IMG/VR virus record: IMGVR_UViG_3300034120_001490
Location: 1-57,049 of that record
Source: a virus
Strand: one strand, 5' to 3'
Length of the DNA: 57,049 nt
Part shown: piece after piece, positions 46,619-55,854 of the stretch
Position numbering within the stretch: the first letter of the stretch is position 1
Layout: every line of letters starts with the position of its first letter
Made by a program: the position numbers and the translations under genes
Notes under the pieces: model-generated
What the model saw: the letters and a program-made list of their open reading frames with translations, nothing else
Told to the model about the DNA's origin: nothing
Databases searched by the model: none

Positions 46619-48490
46619 GTGAGCACCGGCCTCTACAGCGGCGTCTCCGGCCTCGCGCTCGGCACCGGCCTGTACAAGGGCGCGCAGGGGCTGTGGGGCG
46701 GATCGAGTGGCCTGATCGATCAGTTCGGCGCGTCGCTGTCGCTGAACTTCCTAGCCGGCGCGCCGCTGGACAGCCGCATCACGTTCAGCCGCACGACGAA
46801 CGCCACGCTGGTCGATAGCACCGGGCGGGTGACCTACGCGCCGAACAATCTGGTGCTGCGGTCGGAAGAGTTCGATAACGCGGCGTGGACGAAGACGCGC
46901 TCCAGCATCACGGCTAACGCTACAACCTCGCCCGATGGTACAGCGAACGCGGATAGATTTGTCATAGACACTACGGCGGCAACCAACCATGCAGTTGGTC
47001 AGTCTGCTTCAGTAACCAGCGGGACAACTTACGCGCTCACCGTGTTTGCTAAAGCCGATCAGTTTAGCCAAATCAATTTGCGATTTTCGGCTCAATTTCC
47101 AGCCGGAAACGTTTATTACGACCTAAATAACGGAACTATTTCTTCCGCAGGGTCTGTTGTTTCGGCTTCTATGACCTCGTTTGGCAACGGCTGGTGGCGG
47201 TGCGTACTTGTGATGACTGCCAACGCAACCGGCGCGGCGGCAGGCCAAATCTTTCTTGCTCAAGGCAATTCGATCACCATAGCGACGGCTGACGGCACCA
47301 GCGGCCTGTTCATCTGGGGCGCGCAACTTGAAGCCGTCACCTACCAGACGCTGCCCTCGACGTATGTGCAGACGGTCGCCTCGGCCTACTACGGCCCGCG
47401 CTTTGACTACGATCCCGTCACGCTGGCTCCGCGCGGCCTGCTGATTGAGGAGCAGCGGGTGAACTTGGCTCTGTATTCGGCGGAATTTGATAACGCGGGT
47501 TGGGCTAAAGATAATGCCACGATAACAGCCAATGCCGCCGTGGCACCTGACGGCACGACCACCGCAGATAAAGCTATACCAAGCAATGGTGTAGATTTGA
47601 CGTCTATTGCTAATGGTACAGTTCGACAAGCTGTGACTTATTCTGCTGGGGCAACTTTAACATTCAGTGTATTTGCAAAAGAAGCAGAGTTTGACCGTAT
47701 TGAGTTGTATTTCTCAGAAGCAACTGGAACGGCTAACCGCGCAACTGTTACGTATTCATTGGTTGATGGTTCTGTTGTTACGGCTGCGGCTGTTGCAGGT
47801 ACGTTTACAAGCGTATCCTCGACATCAACTTCTTTTGGCAATGGCTGGTATAGATTTACGCTGACATTTACCACTGGAAGTGGCACAACGGCACGAGCAA
47901 GGTTTGCCGTCAGGGACTCAGGAACCACAATAGGAGATGGAACGTCTGGCATCCTGATCTGGGGCGCGCAACTTGAAGCTGGCGCGTTCGCCACCAGCTA
48001 CATCCCCACCGTGGCCTCCACGGTCACACGCGCGTCTGACACACCCACAATAACCGGCGCAAACTTTGCAAGTTGGTACAACGCCAGTGAGGGATCTATT
48101 GTCGTTAGCGCCGATAGCTTTCGTGGAACGGCGGGAACTGCCCGTACTTTCCAATTTGATGATAGCACCGCCGACAACAACATCCGCGCCGCAGGGCAAA
48201 GCACCCTTCAAGTTGTTGACGCCACAGTTACTCAAGCCAGCCTTAGCCCGACACCTTTGATTTCCTTTGATGGCACGGTGTTTAAGTTTGCATCAGCCTA
48301 TAAGGCAAACGATTTTGCCAGTGTCACAACAGGCGCTGTCGCAACGGATACCAGCGGAACCGTTCCTACGGTAACGCAACTAGCCCTTGGTCGTGGGGTC
48401 GGCGGAACAATTCTTAACGGACACCTTCGCACGTTCACCTACTACCCGCAGCGCCTCGCCAACGAGCAGCTACAGGCGCTCTCAGCATGA
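46619..48490 (+). CDS. Fibre/spike protein with two carbohydrate-binding-like modules
   Basis: The gene encodes 623 residues from a GTG start. After an attachment-like N-terminus (~1-75; FLAGAPLDSRITFSRTTNAT) two homologous ~180-residue modules follow. Each begins NLVLRSEEFDNAAW or NLALYSAEFDNAGW and ends with LFIWGAQLEA or ILIWGAQLEA, with SFGNGWWR or SFGNGWYR inside. These resemble CBM-type phage head-spike domains. The last ~150 residues form another beta domain. Parts (about 46900-47280, 47560-47940 and 48040-48430) are distinctly more AT-rich than neighbouring genes, suggesting imported domains. Host-surface glycan binding is likely. Confidence 0.72.
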   Translation: MSTGLYSGVSGLALGTGLYKGAQGLWGGSSGLIDQFGASLSLNFLAGAPLDSRITFSRTTNATLVDSTGRVTYAPNNLVLRSEEFDNAAWTKTRSSITANATTSPDGTANADRFVIDTTAATNHAVGQSASVTSGTTYALTVFAKADQFSQINLRFSAQFPAGNVYYDLNNGTISSAGSVVSASMTSFGNGWWRCVLVMTANATGAAAGQIFLAQGNSITIATADGTSGLFIWGAQLEAVTYQTLPSTYVQTVASAYYGPRFDYDPVTLAPRGLLIEEQRVNLALYSAEFDNAGWAKDNATITANAAVAPDGTTTADKAIPSNGVDLTSIANGTVRQAVTYSAGATLTFSVFAKEAEFDRIELYFSEATGTANRATVTYSLVDGSVVTAAAVAGTFTSVSSTSTSFGNGWYRFTLTFTTGSGTTARARFAVRDSGTTIGDGTSGILIWGAQLEAGAFATSYIPTVASTVTRASDTPTITGANFASWYNASEGSIVVSADSFRGTAGTARTFQFDDSTADNNIRAAGQSTLQVVDATVTQASLSPTPLISFDGTVFKFASAYKANDFASVTTGAVATDTSGTVPTVTQLALGRGVGGTILNGHLRTFTYYPQRLANEQLQALSA

Positions 48491-48726
48491 TCGACCTCTA
48501 CCTCTGCGCACCGACCGAAGCCGACATGACCGCCGCGCTGCTGGCGGCTGGCGTTATCAACGACGAGGGCCTCCCTGTGGCCGGCGTCACCCTCGATCAC
48601 ATTGGCGAGATCGAGGGCGCTACTGGCTGGCACACCAACCTGCGTCTGGTGGAAGATATCGACACCTCGGCGCTTCTCGGCTACATCATAGACACCCCGG
48701 CCACGCCGTACCGGGTCTGGGCATAA
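48487..48726 (+). CDS. Small protein coupled to the spike gene
   Basis: The gene encodes 79 residues (IDLYLCAPTEADMTAALLAA, GLPVAGVTLDHIGEIEGATG, LGYIIDTPATPYRVWA). ATG 48487 overlaps the spike TGA (ATGA). From memory, short proteins of this kind (often starting with LYL-type strands) recur beside phage fibre genes. A fibre-assembly or tip role is possible but not shown. Confidence 0.66.
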   Translation: MIDLYLCAPTEADMTAALLAAGVINDEGLPVAGVTLDHIGEIEGATGWHTNLRLVEDIDTSALLGYIIDTPATPYRVWA

Positions 48727-48738
48727 GGGCAGGCGCGC

Positions 48739-50319
48739 ATGGCTAACGTCAAGATTACCGATCTTCTCGCCGCTACTGTTCCGCTGGCCGGCACCGAGCT
48801 GTTCGAGACGGTACAGACCAGCGCCAGCAAGAAGGTGACGGCGGCCCAGATCGCCGCCACCTACTCCACCAGCGCGAGCAACGTGCTGCCCGTGGCCAAC
48901 GGCGGCACCGGCCGTACGGTCGGAAGCTACTCGGTCTTCTCGCTGGAAATCCACGTCAGCAAGGACGGGAACGACACGACGGGTGACGGCACGCTGATCA
49001 ACCCGGTTCTGACGATCGTCAAGGCGTTGACCTTGGTGAGCGCGGGCCGGAACACGGTGCTTGTGCACCCCGGCACGTACACCGAGAGCCCGACGGTGAG
49101 CTCGGCCAACGTGACGATCGCCACGACCGAGCTGACGGGCGCGAACACCCAGATCAACGGGACGCTTACCCTGTCCGCAGCGGCCCGCGTGTCCGGCCTG
49201 AAGATGAACAACCTGACCATCACGGGCAGCGGCAACACGTACATCTCGAACTGCACCGTTGACACGCGGGTCATCAAGTCCGGCTCGAACTACGTCGAGA
49301 TCATCGACAGCGAGCTGCAGTGCACCTTGGGCGTGCAGATTTCGGGCACCGGAACGGTCTCCATCGTCGGGAACAAGTGCTGGGCGGTGGCCGTGTCCAA
49401 CGCCGGCGCTACCGTCTTGGTCAAGGACTGCTTCCAAGTCATCAACCCCAGCGTCACCGCCGGGACTTTGAACTTCGACGGCTGCGCCATCTTCGCGGCG
49501 AGTCCGGCGACCAACGCCGTGACATCGAGCGTCGGCACCTTCGTCACGCTGGCGAACAGCTTCGTCCTGAACTCCGCCGCGAATAACCCGGAGCGCGTGA
49601 GCTTGGGCGGGGCGTACAGCATTCTGAACCTCGTCTACGACAAGACCAACTCGACCTTCACCGGCACCAACCTGAACGCCGTTGACTATTTCAGCGTCGT
49701 CAATGCCGACACGGTGGTGTCAACGGCGGCGACCGTGGGCACCCTGACGCTGACGAACGACCTGACCGTGGCCAATGGCGGCACGGGCGCGTCCACGCTC
49801 ACGGGCTACGTCAAGGGCACGGGCACGACGCCAATGACGGCGGCCGCCACGATCCCATTCGCGGACATGGACGGGCGCGCGTACATTTCGTCGTTCAGCA
49901 CCGCAGACCAAACCGGCAGCGTGTCTGCCGCCACGGCCGTTACATTCACCGACGGTTTGACCGGCACCGGGATCACCATCGCCGGCAGTCAGATCACGTT
50001 TGCGGCGGCGGGCACGTACATGCTCGCGCCGAGTTTCCAGTTCAAAAACACAGATACCAACAATCACGACGCGACGTTCTGGTTCAGGAAGAGCGGCACC
50101 AACATCGCCAATTCTGCCAGCATCGTGAACATTCCCAAGGCCGCCGATGGCGGCGCGACATTCGCTCAGATCGTCTTCTTTGAGACCGTGACGGCAGGCC
50201 AGAATATCGAGATCATGTGGCTGCCTGAGAACGCGGCGGTGACAATCGATGCCCTCCCGGCGGGCGCGATTGCTCCGGCGGTTCCGTCCGTCATCCTTGT
50301 AGCGCAGAGGATTGCCTGA
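48739..50319 (+). CDS. Tail fibre/spike with beta-helix and C-terminal jelly-roll
   Basis: The gene encodes 526 residues. The N-terminal ~50 (VKITDLLAATVPLAGTELFE) are a typical fibre attachment domain, then VLPVANGGTG. Residues ~75-310 look like a right-handed parallel beta-helix (NTVLVHPGTYTESPTVSS, KMNNLTITGSGNTYISNCTV). After a second VANGGTG hinge, residues ~380-526 (QTGSVSAATAVTFTDGL, APSFQFKNTDTNNHDATFWF, PSVILVAQRI) match a C1q/TNF-like tip found on many phage fibres. Probable receptor binding; whether it degrades polysaccharide is unknown. Confidence 0.72.
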   Translation: MANVKITDLLAATVPLAGTELFETVQTSASKKVTAAQIAATYSTSASNVLPVANGGTGRTVGSYSVFSLEIHVSKDGNDTTGDGTLINPVLTIVKALTLVSAGRNTVLVHPGTYTESPTVSSANVTIATTELTGANTQINGTLTLSAAARVSGLKMNNLTITGSGNTYISNCTVDTRVIKSGSNYVEIIDSELQCTLGVQISGTGTVSIVGNKCWAVAVSNAGATVLVKDCFQVINPSVTAGTLNFDGCAIFAASPATNAVTSSVGTFVTLANSFVLNSAANNPERVSLGGAYSILNLVYDKTNSTFTGTNLNAVDYFSVVNADTVVSTAATVGTLTLTNDLTVANGGTGASTLTGYVKGTGTTPMTAAATIPFADMDGRAYISSFSTADQTGSVSAATAVTFTDGLTGTGITIAGSQITFAAAGTYMLAPSFQFKNTDTNNHDATFWFRKSGTNIANSASIVNIPKAADGGATFAQIVFFETVTAGQNIEIMWLPENAAVTIDALPAGAIAPAVPSVILVAQRIA

Positions 50320-51002
50320 TGCCCGGCGGCTTCGCCTTCGATCTCAACGCAATGCGGGCGCGGGACGAGATCAACGACGCCCTGAGCGTGTCTCAGCGGC
50401 CGAATGTGGGCCAGATGCCGGCGGATCCGAGCCTTCTGCAGCGCTTGTCACAGCGCGTGAACGTGCAGGCCACGCCGCAGATGCAGCAAATGAACGTAAA
50501 TGCGCCTCTGGGCGGCGGTTTTAGCGCCAATCTGGGCGTCAATCGCATGGGGGCGCAGCCAAACATGCCCGCGATGCGGCCGCAGGTGACAAATATGGGC
50601 GTCGGGTACCAATCTCCCGGCTTTTCGGCCGATGTCGGCTACAATCCGGCGCAGCGCGGCATCAGCGCGGGTGTTCGACTGCCTTTCAAGAAGGGCGGAC
50701 ACGTCAAAAGTGACGATTTCGCCGTAAAACGCGACGAATACGCCTCCGGGGGCGGCGCGTGGACGCGGAAAGAGGGCAAGAACCCCGAGGGCGGCCTCAA
50801 TGCCAAGGGCCGCGCCTCGCTGAAGGCGCAGGGGCAGGACATCAAGCCGCCCGTGAGCGCGAAACAGGCCAAGAAGTCACCCAAGGCGGCCGCGCGGCGC
50901 AAGAGCTTCTGCGCCCGGATGGGTGGCATGGAAGGCCCGATGAAGGACGACAACGGCAAGCCGACGCGCAAGGCGCTGGCGCTGCGGAAGTGGGACTGCT
51001 GA
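50319..51002 (+). CDS. Protein with C-terminal DUF6321-like basic domain
   Basis: The gene encodes 227 residues. The first ~125 are Gln/Met/Asn/Gly-rich and probably flexible. The C-terminal ~90 (GGGAWTRKEGKNPEGGLNAK, KSFCARMGGMEGPMKDDN, PTRKALALRKWDC) are the conserved basic domain that I recall as DUF6321 in environmental phages. The domain is Lys/Arg-rich with two Cys, suggesting nucleic-acid contact. It overlaps the fibre gene by one base and sits in the late operon, so it is likely a virion or DNA-condensing protein. Confidence 0.72.
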   Translation: MPGGFAFDLNAMRARDEINDALSVSQRPNVGQMPADPSLLQRLSQRVNVQATPQMQQMNVNAPLGGGFSANLGVNRMGAQPNMPAMRPQVTNMGVGYQSPGFSADVGYNPAQRGISAGVRLPFKKGGHVKSDDFAVKRDEYASGGGAWTRKEGKNPEGGLNAKGRASLKAQGQDIKPPVSAKQAKKSPKAAARRKSFCARMGGMEGPMKDDNGKPTRKALALRKWDC

Positions 51003-51003
51003 C

Positions 51004-51180
51004 ATGAGCGATTTTGCGGTGAAGCCCGTGTGGGACAAAAAGCGGCCCAAGGATCTGGGCGAGCCGAAGAGCCTGTCGGTCAAGAAGAAGAAGTCCGCGA
51101 AGGCGCGAGCGGCTGCGGCCGGCCGTCCCTACCCCAACCTCGTCGACAACATGGCAGCAGCTCGCAAGAAAGGTAAGTGA
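51004..51180 (+). CDS. Small Lys-rich protein
   Basis: The gene encodes 58 residues (MSDFAVKPVWDKKRPKDLGE, SLSVKKKKSAKARAAAAGRP, NMAAARKKGK). ATG 51004 lies one base after the preceding TGA. The protein is very basic and lacks hydrophobic segments, like a DNA-binding or histone-tail-like peptide. Together with the flanking genes it forms a cluster of three small basic late proteins. Confidence 0.65.
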   Translation: MSDFAVKPVWDKKRPKDLGEPKSLSVKKKKSAKARAAAAGRPYPNLVDNMAAARKKGK

Positions 51181-51181
51181 C

Positions 51182-51703
51182 ATGAAGGGCTTCAAAGACA
51201 GCACCAAAGTGCAGTACATGGGCGGCGGCATGGTCGGCGGCTACGCCAAGGGCGGCATGGCCAAGGGCGAAGCCAAAGTCGGCAAAGTCATGGGCGAGTT
51301 CAAAAAGGGCGAGCTGCACAGCGGCTCGAAGGAAGGCCCGAAGGTCAAGAACCCGAAGCAGGCTGTCGCCATCGCCATGAGCGAGGCGCGCAAGGCCGGC
51401 ATGAAGGCCCCGATGAAGAAGGGCAACGGCGGTGACGTGAAGATGCCGTCACCCGCCGAGAGCGCAGCCAGCAGCGAACGCATCAGAATGCAGGAGGAGG
51501 CCGCCATGGCCGCGCAGGAAGCCCGTAAGATGCGCGAGATGAAGAAGCGCGTGCCGGCCACGCGCCGCGAGCCGATGCTGCCCTCGCCCGCCGAGAGCGA
51601 AGCCAGTGCCCGCCGTTTGCCGCCAGAACTGACGCCGGCTCAAATGCGCGAGATGCTGCGCCGCAAACAGGGCGGCCTCGCCGCCATGCCGAAATGTAAG
51701 TGA
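51182..51703 (+). CDS. Basic Gly/Lys/Met-rich protein, DUF6496-like
   Basis: The gene encodes 173 residues. The central block KVMGEFKKGELHSGSKEGPK then VKNPKQAVAIAMSEARKAGM matches, from memory, DUF6496, a short domain of environmental phages. N-terminal GGGMVGGYAKGGMAKGE and two copies of a PSPAESxAS phrase (about 89-97 and 137-145) flank it. The protein is basic and likely disordered. Late-operon position suggests a packaged nucleic-acid-binding protein. Confidence 0.7.
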   Translation: MKGFKDSTKVQYMGGGMVGGYAKGGMAKGEAKVGKVMGEFKKGELHSGSKEGPKVKNPKQAVAIAMSEARKAGMKAPMKKGNGGDVKMPSPAESAASSERIRMQEEAAMAAQEARKMREMKKRVPATRREPMLPSPAESEASARRLPPELTPAQMREMLRRKQGGLAAMPKCK

Positions 51704-51753
51704 ACGCCGCCCGGTTTCGTGGTAGGGCAGTGATCAGGACAGGAGTGTAGACC

Positions 51754-52155
51754 ATGGCAAACGCATTGTACCCGAAGTGGAAGGAGCAACTGCTCCAGTT
51801 CACTGCCAACAACAACCTGAGCGCAGGGACGGTGAAGGTCGCCTTGGTCACGGCCGGCTACACCTACTCGTCGGCGAACCAGTTCTACAGCAGCGTCAGC
51901 GCCTCGGTGGTTGGCACTCCGCAGACGATCGGCTCGAAGACGTTCACCGACGGCGTGTTCGACGGCGGCAATGTCACCTTCACGGCCGTCACGGGCTCGC
52001 AGGTGGTGTCTCTGGTGCTCTACATCGACACGGGCAGCGCGGCCACGTCTCCGCTGGTGGCCTTCCTCGACACGGGCGTGACCAACCTGCCCGTGACCCC
52101 GAACGGCGGCGACATCACCATCACGTGGAACGCCTCGGGCATTTTCGCTCTCTAA
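51754..52155 (+). CDS. Small structural protein
   Basis: The gene encodes 133 residues. LYPKWKEQLLQFTANNNLSA, VKVALVTAGYTYSSANQFYS, VVSLVLYIDTGSAATSPLVA and DITITWNASGIFAL are mostly beta strands with no Cys. From memory this is a widely found tail/fibre-region protein in aquatic phages. It is separated from the basic-protein cluster by 50 bases and has GGAGTGTAG before ATG 51754. Function unknown; probably a virion part. Confidence 0.68.
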   Translation: MANALYPKWKEQLLQFTANNNLSAGTVKVALVTAGYTYSSANQFYSSVSASVVGTPQTIGSKTFTDGVFDGGNVTFTAVTGSQVVSLVLYIDTGSAATSPLVAFLDTGVTNLPVTPNGGDITITWNASGIFAL

Positions 52156-52174
52156 CTGAGGGGGCGCACGGCCC

Positions 52175-54745
52175 GTGCCTACACTCTACCTCGACCAAGA
52201 CGGCGGCAATGACAACCACGGGGGCACTAGCTTCGCGGTGTTGGCTTCGGCTGCGGACGGCGCGCTTACCACTCTCGGCGCGTTTACGAGCGCAAGTGCC
52301 TCGTTCCCCAACGACGGGTCGCTTATCGGCCAGTATCTGACGATCTTTAACGGCACGATTTACGCCGCGTACCGTATCACCGCGTGGGTCTCCGCGACTG
52401 CCCTGACGGTTGCTGTAATTGGCCTCGGCACCCCACTGTCAACGCAGGCAGCGCGACAGTACTTCATCGGAGGTCGGTGGCAGACGATCAGCAATGGCGC
52501 GTCGTCTCTGCGTGTTTTGGCGGGTGATACCATCAGGATCATGGCCTCGCCTGATCCGACAAGCATTGGCAATGCAACTTGGACGGGTGGCGGGCGTCCT
52601 GCTAGCCCCGCAGGGTCTCCGTCGTCTACAAATACCACACCCATCGTCGTTACGTTCGCCGCGCACGGATTGGTGACAGGCGACTATGTGTCGTTGACGG
52701 GTCAAGCTGGCAACACCAACGCCATCGGCGTCTGGATGGTCGGCACCACGACAGCTAACACATTTCAAATTCTTAACATGGACGGCAGTAACACCACGGG
52801 TAACGCCGTTGGCCCCGCAAGTGGCGGTATTACCAAAGTCAACAACTGCATGGTCAAGACAGCAACGCCGCTAGTGAAGAACATCGCTCTGTGCGGCGGG
52901 CGTGGCGAAAAACCTGCGTGGACGGCGAGTGCAAACGTCACGGCACAGCAGACTACAGCAGGCTGGAAAGAGGGCAATTCCTGCGCCAGCATCAATCTCG
53001 CGACCGCGTTCACCACAGGCAAAGCCGCATACTACACACTGCCGGCTACGCTCGACCTTTCTGCCTACCAACAAGTGACGTTTTGGGTGCAGCAGGGTAT
53101 CGGAACAACCGCCACCGCTGGACAAGTTTATGTGGCGCTTTGCACCGACACCATTGGCGATACGGTGGCGCATCAGTGCAACATTCCTGCACTTGGCGCA
53201 AACAACGTATGGGTGCCGGTGACGGTAAATCTTGGCACTAACTTAAACGCGGCTATCCGTTCGGTGGCGTTTTACGTTGTTACTGACGTTGGCACGCAAC
53301 AATTTTCACTGGACAACATCGTGGCCTGCAAAGCCGCATCATCCGCCGACAGCGTGACGCTTAACTCGCTGATCTCCAAATCTGACGGTACGGGCGATGA
53401 GGCGTGGTACGCCATTCAGAGCATCAACAACGATGTCATCATGTTGGCCAACGCCAATGGTAATACTAGTCAAACCACCAACATACGGGGCTACAACGGC
53501 ACCTCTGAGACGGTGACGACCTACAAGCGCGAGACGACAAAAACCACGCCCGCTGCTAGTGTTGGCGCAATTGCGGCGGTTGTCAACAATAACGGCACCA
53601 GCGGCAACCTCATCACTTACAGTGGCGGTTGGGATCGCACCAACATGTCCACGCAGACCGGCGTAACGTGGTATGACGGCATCAACGGCAACGGTATTGG
53701 TATCCAATTTGGCAACCGCTCATTCAATCAGATCGACCGATTGAACTTCTGCCGGTACAATAATGGTATTCAGTTTACTTCAGTTACAGCCGATATAACT
53801 ATCGGCTCTACTTACCTGACGGCTTGTTCCAGTCAAGGTATTGAGTTTGGAACGGCGAGTCGCACCAATTCCTCGGTGGCATCCATATGGGCAAATAACA
53901 ACGGGGGTACAGGTATACTTCTTTCCGGCACAGGATCAGTTATTACTACCGCTAAGCTGGTGTCTAATAACACAAGTAACGGCGTGAGTTTTGACGGCTC
54001 GCGATATAACACAATCGGTTCTTTAATCAGCGGTAACAACGGCACCGGATCAACTAATGGCGGTATAATTTTTAGCAGTTGCTTTAATAGCACCGTTGGA
54101 ACAGCGACATTGGCCAATAACGTCGGAAGTGGAATTGTTTCGGGGATATCTGCATTTAGTAATTCAGTAAACGGCGGCAGCAGTTCTGGGCATACTCAAG
54201 GCGTATTTGCTTTTTCCGTAAGCGAATTGTATTTGAACAACTTCACCATTAACGAGGTTAGCGAAGTCGCCCAGCCCTCGACGCCTACGGGCTTTGTCTA
54301 TGCCAACCGCCTTGACGACACCGACAACAATAGCTGGGTGTTCCAAGTCAGCATGGGAACCGTGAACCAGCAGACCGCCGTCGTGGACAGCCCAGCGACG
54401 ACATCGTGGCGGATGCGCCCGACGACGGTTACTACCACCGCAAACAGCCCGCTTTTACTCAAACTGGGTACGGTGGTCTGCGCCGCCAGCAGTGCCGTGA
54501 CCGTCACTGCCCGGATGCGGCGCGACAACACCGGCTTGACCATGCGTCTTGTCTGCCCCGGCGGTCAGATCACTGGCGTTTCTACGAACGTGAGCAGCGA
54601 CATGACCGCAGCAGCAAATACGTGGGAAACGGTGACGATCACGTTCACCCCCACCAAGGCAGGCGCGGTGGACATCTACGCCTATGCGTTCGGCGGTACG
54701 ACGTTTAACGGCTACGTCAGCAACCTCACAGCGACACAGGTCTGA
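52175..54745 (+). CDS. Large tailspike-like protein with parallel beta-helix
   Basis: The gene encodes 856 residues from GTG 52175. The N-terminal ~100 carry a fibre-type start (PTLYLDQDGGNDNHGGTSFA). A jelly-roll-like insert lies at ~260-390 (ATLDLSAYQQVTFWVQQGIG). Residues ~420-690 have the Asn/Gly/Ser-rich rungs of a right-handed beta-helix (GTGILLSGTGSVITTAKLVS, YNTIGSLISGNNGTG). The last ~170 residues form a beta-sandwich, probably the trimer tip. Bases ~53700-54260 are more AT-rich than the rest. Glycan binding or cleavage is likely, with no catalytic residues identified. Confidence 0.72.
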   Translation: MPTLYLDQDGGNDNHGGTSFAVLASAADGALTTLGAFTSASASFPNDGSLIGQYLTIFNGTIYAAYRITAWVSATALTVAVIGLGTPLSTQAARQYFIGGRWQTISNGASSLRVLAGDTIRIMASPDPTSIGNATWTGGGRPASPAGSPSSTNTTPIVVTFAAHGLVTGDYVSLTGQAGNTNAIGVWMVGTTTANTFQILNMDGSNTTGNAVGPASGGITKVNNCMVKTATPLVKNIALCGGRGEKPAWTASANVTAQQTTAGWKEGNSCASINLATAFTTGKAAYYTLPATLDLSAYQQVTFWVQQGIGTTATAGQVYVALCTDTIGDTVAHQCNIPALGANNVWVPVTVNLGTNLNAAIRSVAFYVVTDVGTQQFSLDNIVACKAASSADSVTLNSLISKSDGTGDEAWYAIQSINNDVIMLANANGNTSQTTNIRGYNGTSETVTTYKRETTKTTPAASVGAIAAVVNNNGTSGNLITYSGGWDRTNMSTQTGVTWYDGINGNGIGIQFGNRSFNQIDRLNFCRYNNGIQFTSVTADITIGSTYLTACSSQGIEFGTASRTNSSVASIWANNNGGTGILLSGTGSVITTAKLVSNNTSNGVSFDGSRYNTIGSLISGNNGTGSTNGGIIFSSCFNSTVGTATLANNVGSGIVSGISAFSNSVNGGSSSGHTQGVFAFSVSELYLNNFTINEVSEVAQPSTPTGFVYANRLDDTDNNSWVFQVSMGTVNQQTAVVDSPATTSWRMRPTTVTTTANSPLLLKLGTVVCAASSAVTVTARMRRDNTGLTMRLVCPGGQITGVSTNVSSDMTAAANTWETVTITFTPTKAGAVDIYAYAFGGTTFNGYVSNLTATQV

Positions 54746-54746
54746 C

Positions 54747-54932
54747 ATGTACGAGATTATCGACAGGGAAGAAGATGTCGCCGGCAAGTGGCGCATCCGC
54801 GTGGCCATCAACGGCGCGACCGTGGCGTTTAAGTTTGCGTCAGACCCCACAGACGAGGAAGTGCAGGCCGAGGCTGCGCGTTACGACGCGATGATGCAGG
54901 AGCAGTCAGATGCCGCTCCCAACACGGACTGA
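54747..54932 (+). CDS. Small protein following the tailspike gene
   Basis: The gene encodes 61 residues (YEIIDREEDVAGKWRIRVAI, GATVAFKFASDPTDEEVQAE), an alpha/beta mini-domain with an acidic tail. ATG 54747 lies one base after the tailspike stop and the 3' end overlaps the next gene by 23 bases. From memory, short proteins of this type accompany fibre genes. The role is unknown. Confidence 0.65.
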   Translation: MYEIIDREEDVAGKWRIRVAINGATVAFKFASDPTDEEVQAEAARYDAMMQEQSDAAPNTD

Positions 54933-55761
54933 TGTCCTCACCCTAGACTTTACCGGCTACGGGCAACCCGCTGCCTACATCGAAGCCAAGACGCTCAGCC
55001 CGTCTTCGGCAACGCTCGACTACACTCTGGCGGGGCAACCTGCTTTTGGCCTGTCCCCCGGCACGCCAACGCAGAACCTCTCACCTGCGCTCTTCACCAA
55101 CACGAACACGTTCTACACGGCCACGATCAGCCCCGCCAACCTCGCGCCTGCGCTATTCACCAATACGAACACGTTTTATGCAGCCACGATCAGCAGCGCG
55201 GTTACGCTGCTGCCTGCGCGCTTCGACAACATCAACACGTTCTACGCGGCGTCAATCAGCACGGGCGCGGTCAACCTCTCGCCTGCGCTCTTCACCAACA
55301 CCAACACATTCTACACGGCAACGCTCAACAGCACGTATGCACTGCTGCCGGCGCTGTACACCAACACGAACACGTTCTACGCGGCCACGATCACCGTCGG
55401 CCCGGCCAACCTCTCGCCGCAGCTCTACGTCAACGCGAACACGTTCTACGCGGCCGCCATTGTTCCGGGCGCGATCAACCTCTCTCCGGCCCTGTTCACC
55501 AACACGAATACGGTCTTCCCGCCTTCCGCCCGGTCGGTCAACCCGCTGCAGCCGCCGCTGCTGGTCAACCTCTCGATCTTCTACTCGGCGACGATCAGCG
55601 GCGGCAGCCCGGTGCCAATCCCGTTCAACCCATTCGACCGTCGCCAGAACATGATCGTTGAGGAGCTGCCGCGCCAGTCCATGACCGTGCAGGAGCTGCC
55701 GCGCCGGTCTATGATCGTGCAGGAACTGCCCCGAAAGAACATGGAGCCCAACGGCGTATAG
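54910..55761 (+). CDS. Repeat protein: eight or more NTFYxATI units
   Basis: The gene encodes 283 residues. Units of about 20-26 residues, with consensus NLSPALFTNTNTFYTATIS, recur at least seven times over residues ~56-215, followed by a diverged unit (LLVNLSIFYSATIS). A second short repeat, MIVEELPRQS / MTVQELPRRS / MIVQELPRKN, forms the C-terminus. The DNA repeats are obvious (AACACGTTCTACGCGGCC-like). No other domain is visible. Repeat number could vary. A beta-structured fibre or surface protein is inferred from position between tailspike and tail-accessory genes. Confidence 0.72.
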   Translation: MPLPTRTDVLTLDFTGYGQPAAYIEAKTLSPSSATLDYTLAGQPAFGLSPGTPTQNLSPALFTNTNTFYTATISPANLAPALFTNTNTFYAATISSAVTLLPARFDNINTFYAASISTGAVNLSPALFTNTNTFYTATLNSTYALLPALYTNTNTFYAATITVGPANLSPQLYVNANTFYAAAIVPGAINLSPALFTNTNTVFPPSARSVNPLQPPLLVNLSIFYSATISGGSPVPIPFNPFDRRQNMIVEELPRQSMTVQELPRRSMIVQELPRKNMEPNGV

Positions 55762-55854
55762 TTTACACCAGCGCCTCTGTTTGGTATAACCGAGAGGCCA
55801 GAGATGCTCGCCCCACGTGGCGAGCTGCTGCCCTGAACCAGCGAGCACCCTCTT

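Noticed and set aside
55807-55826. GCTCGCC...GGCGAGC hairpin as a terminator before the gene at 55855
   Set aside because: The stem is 7 bp with no T tract after it, and the same operon seems to continue.
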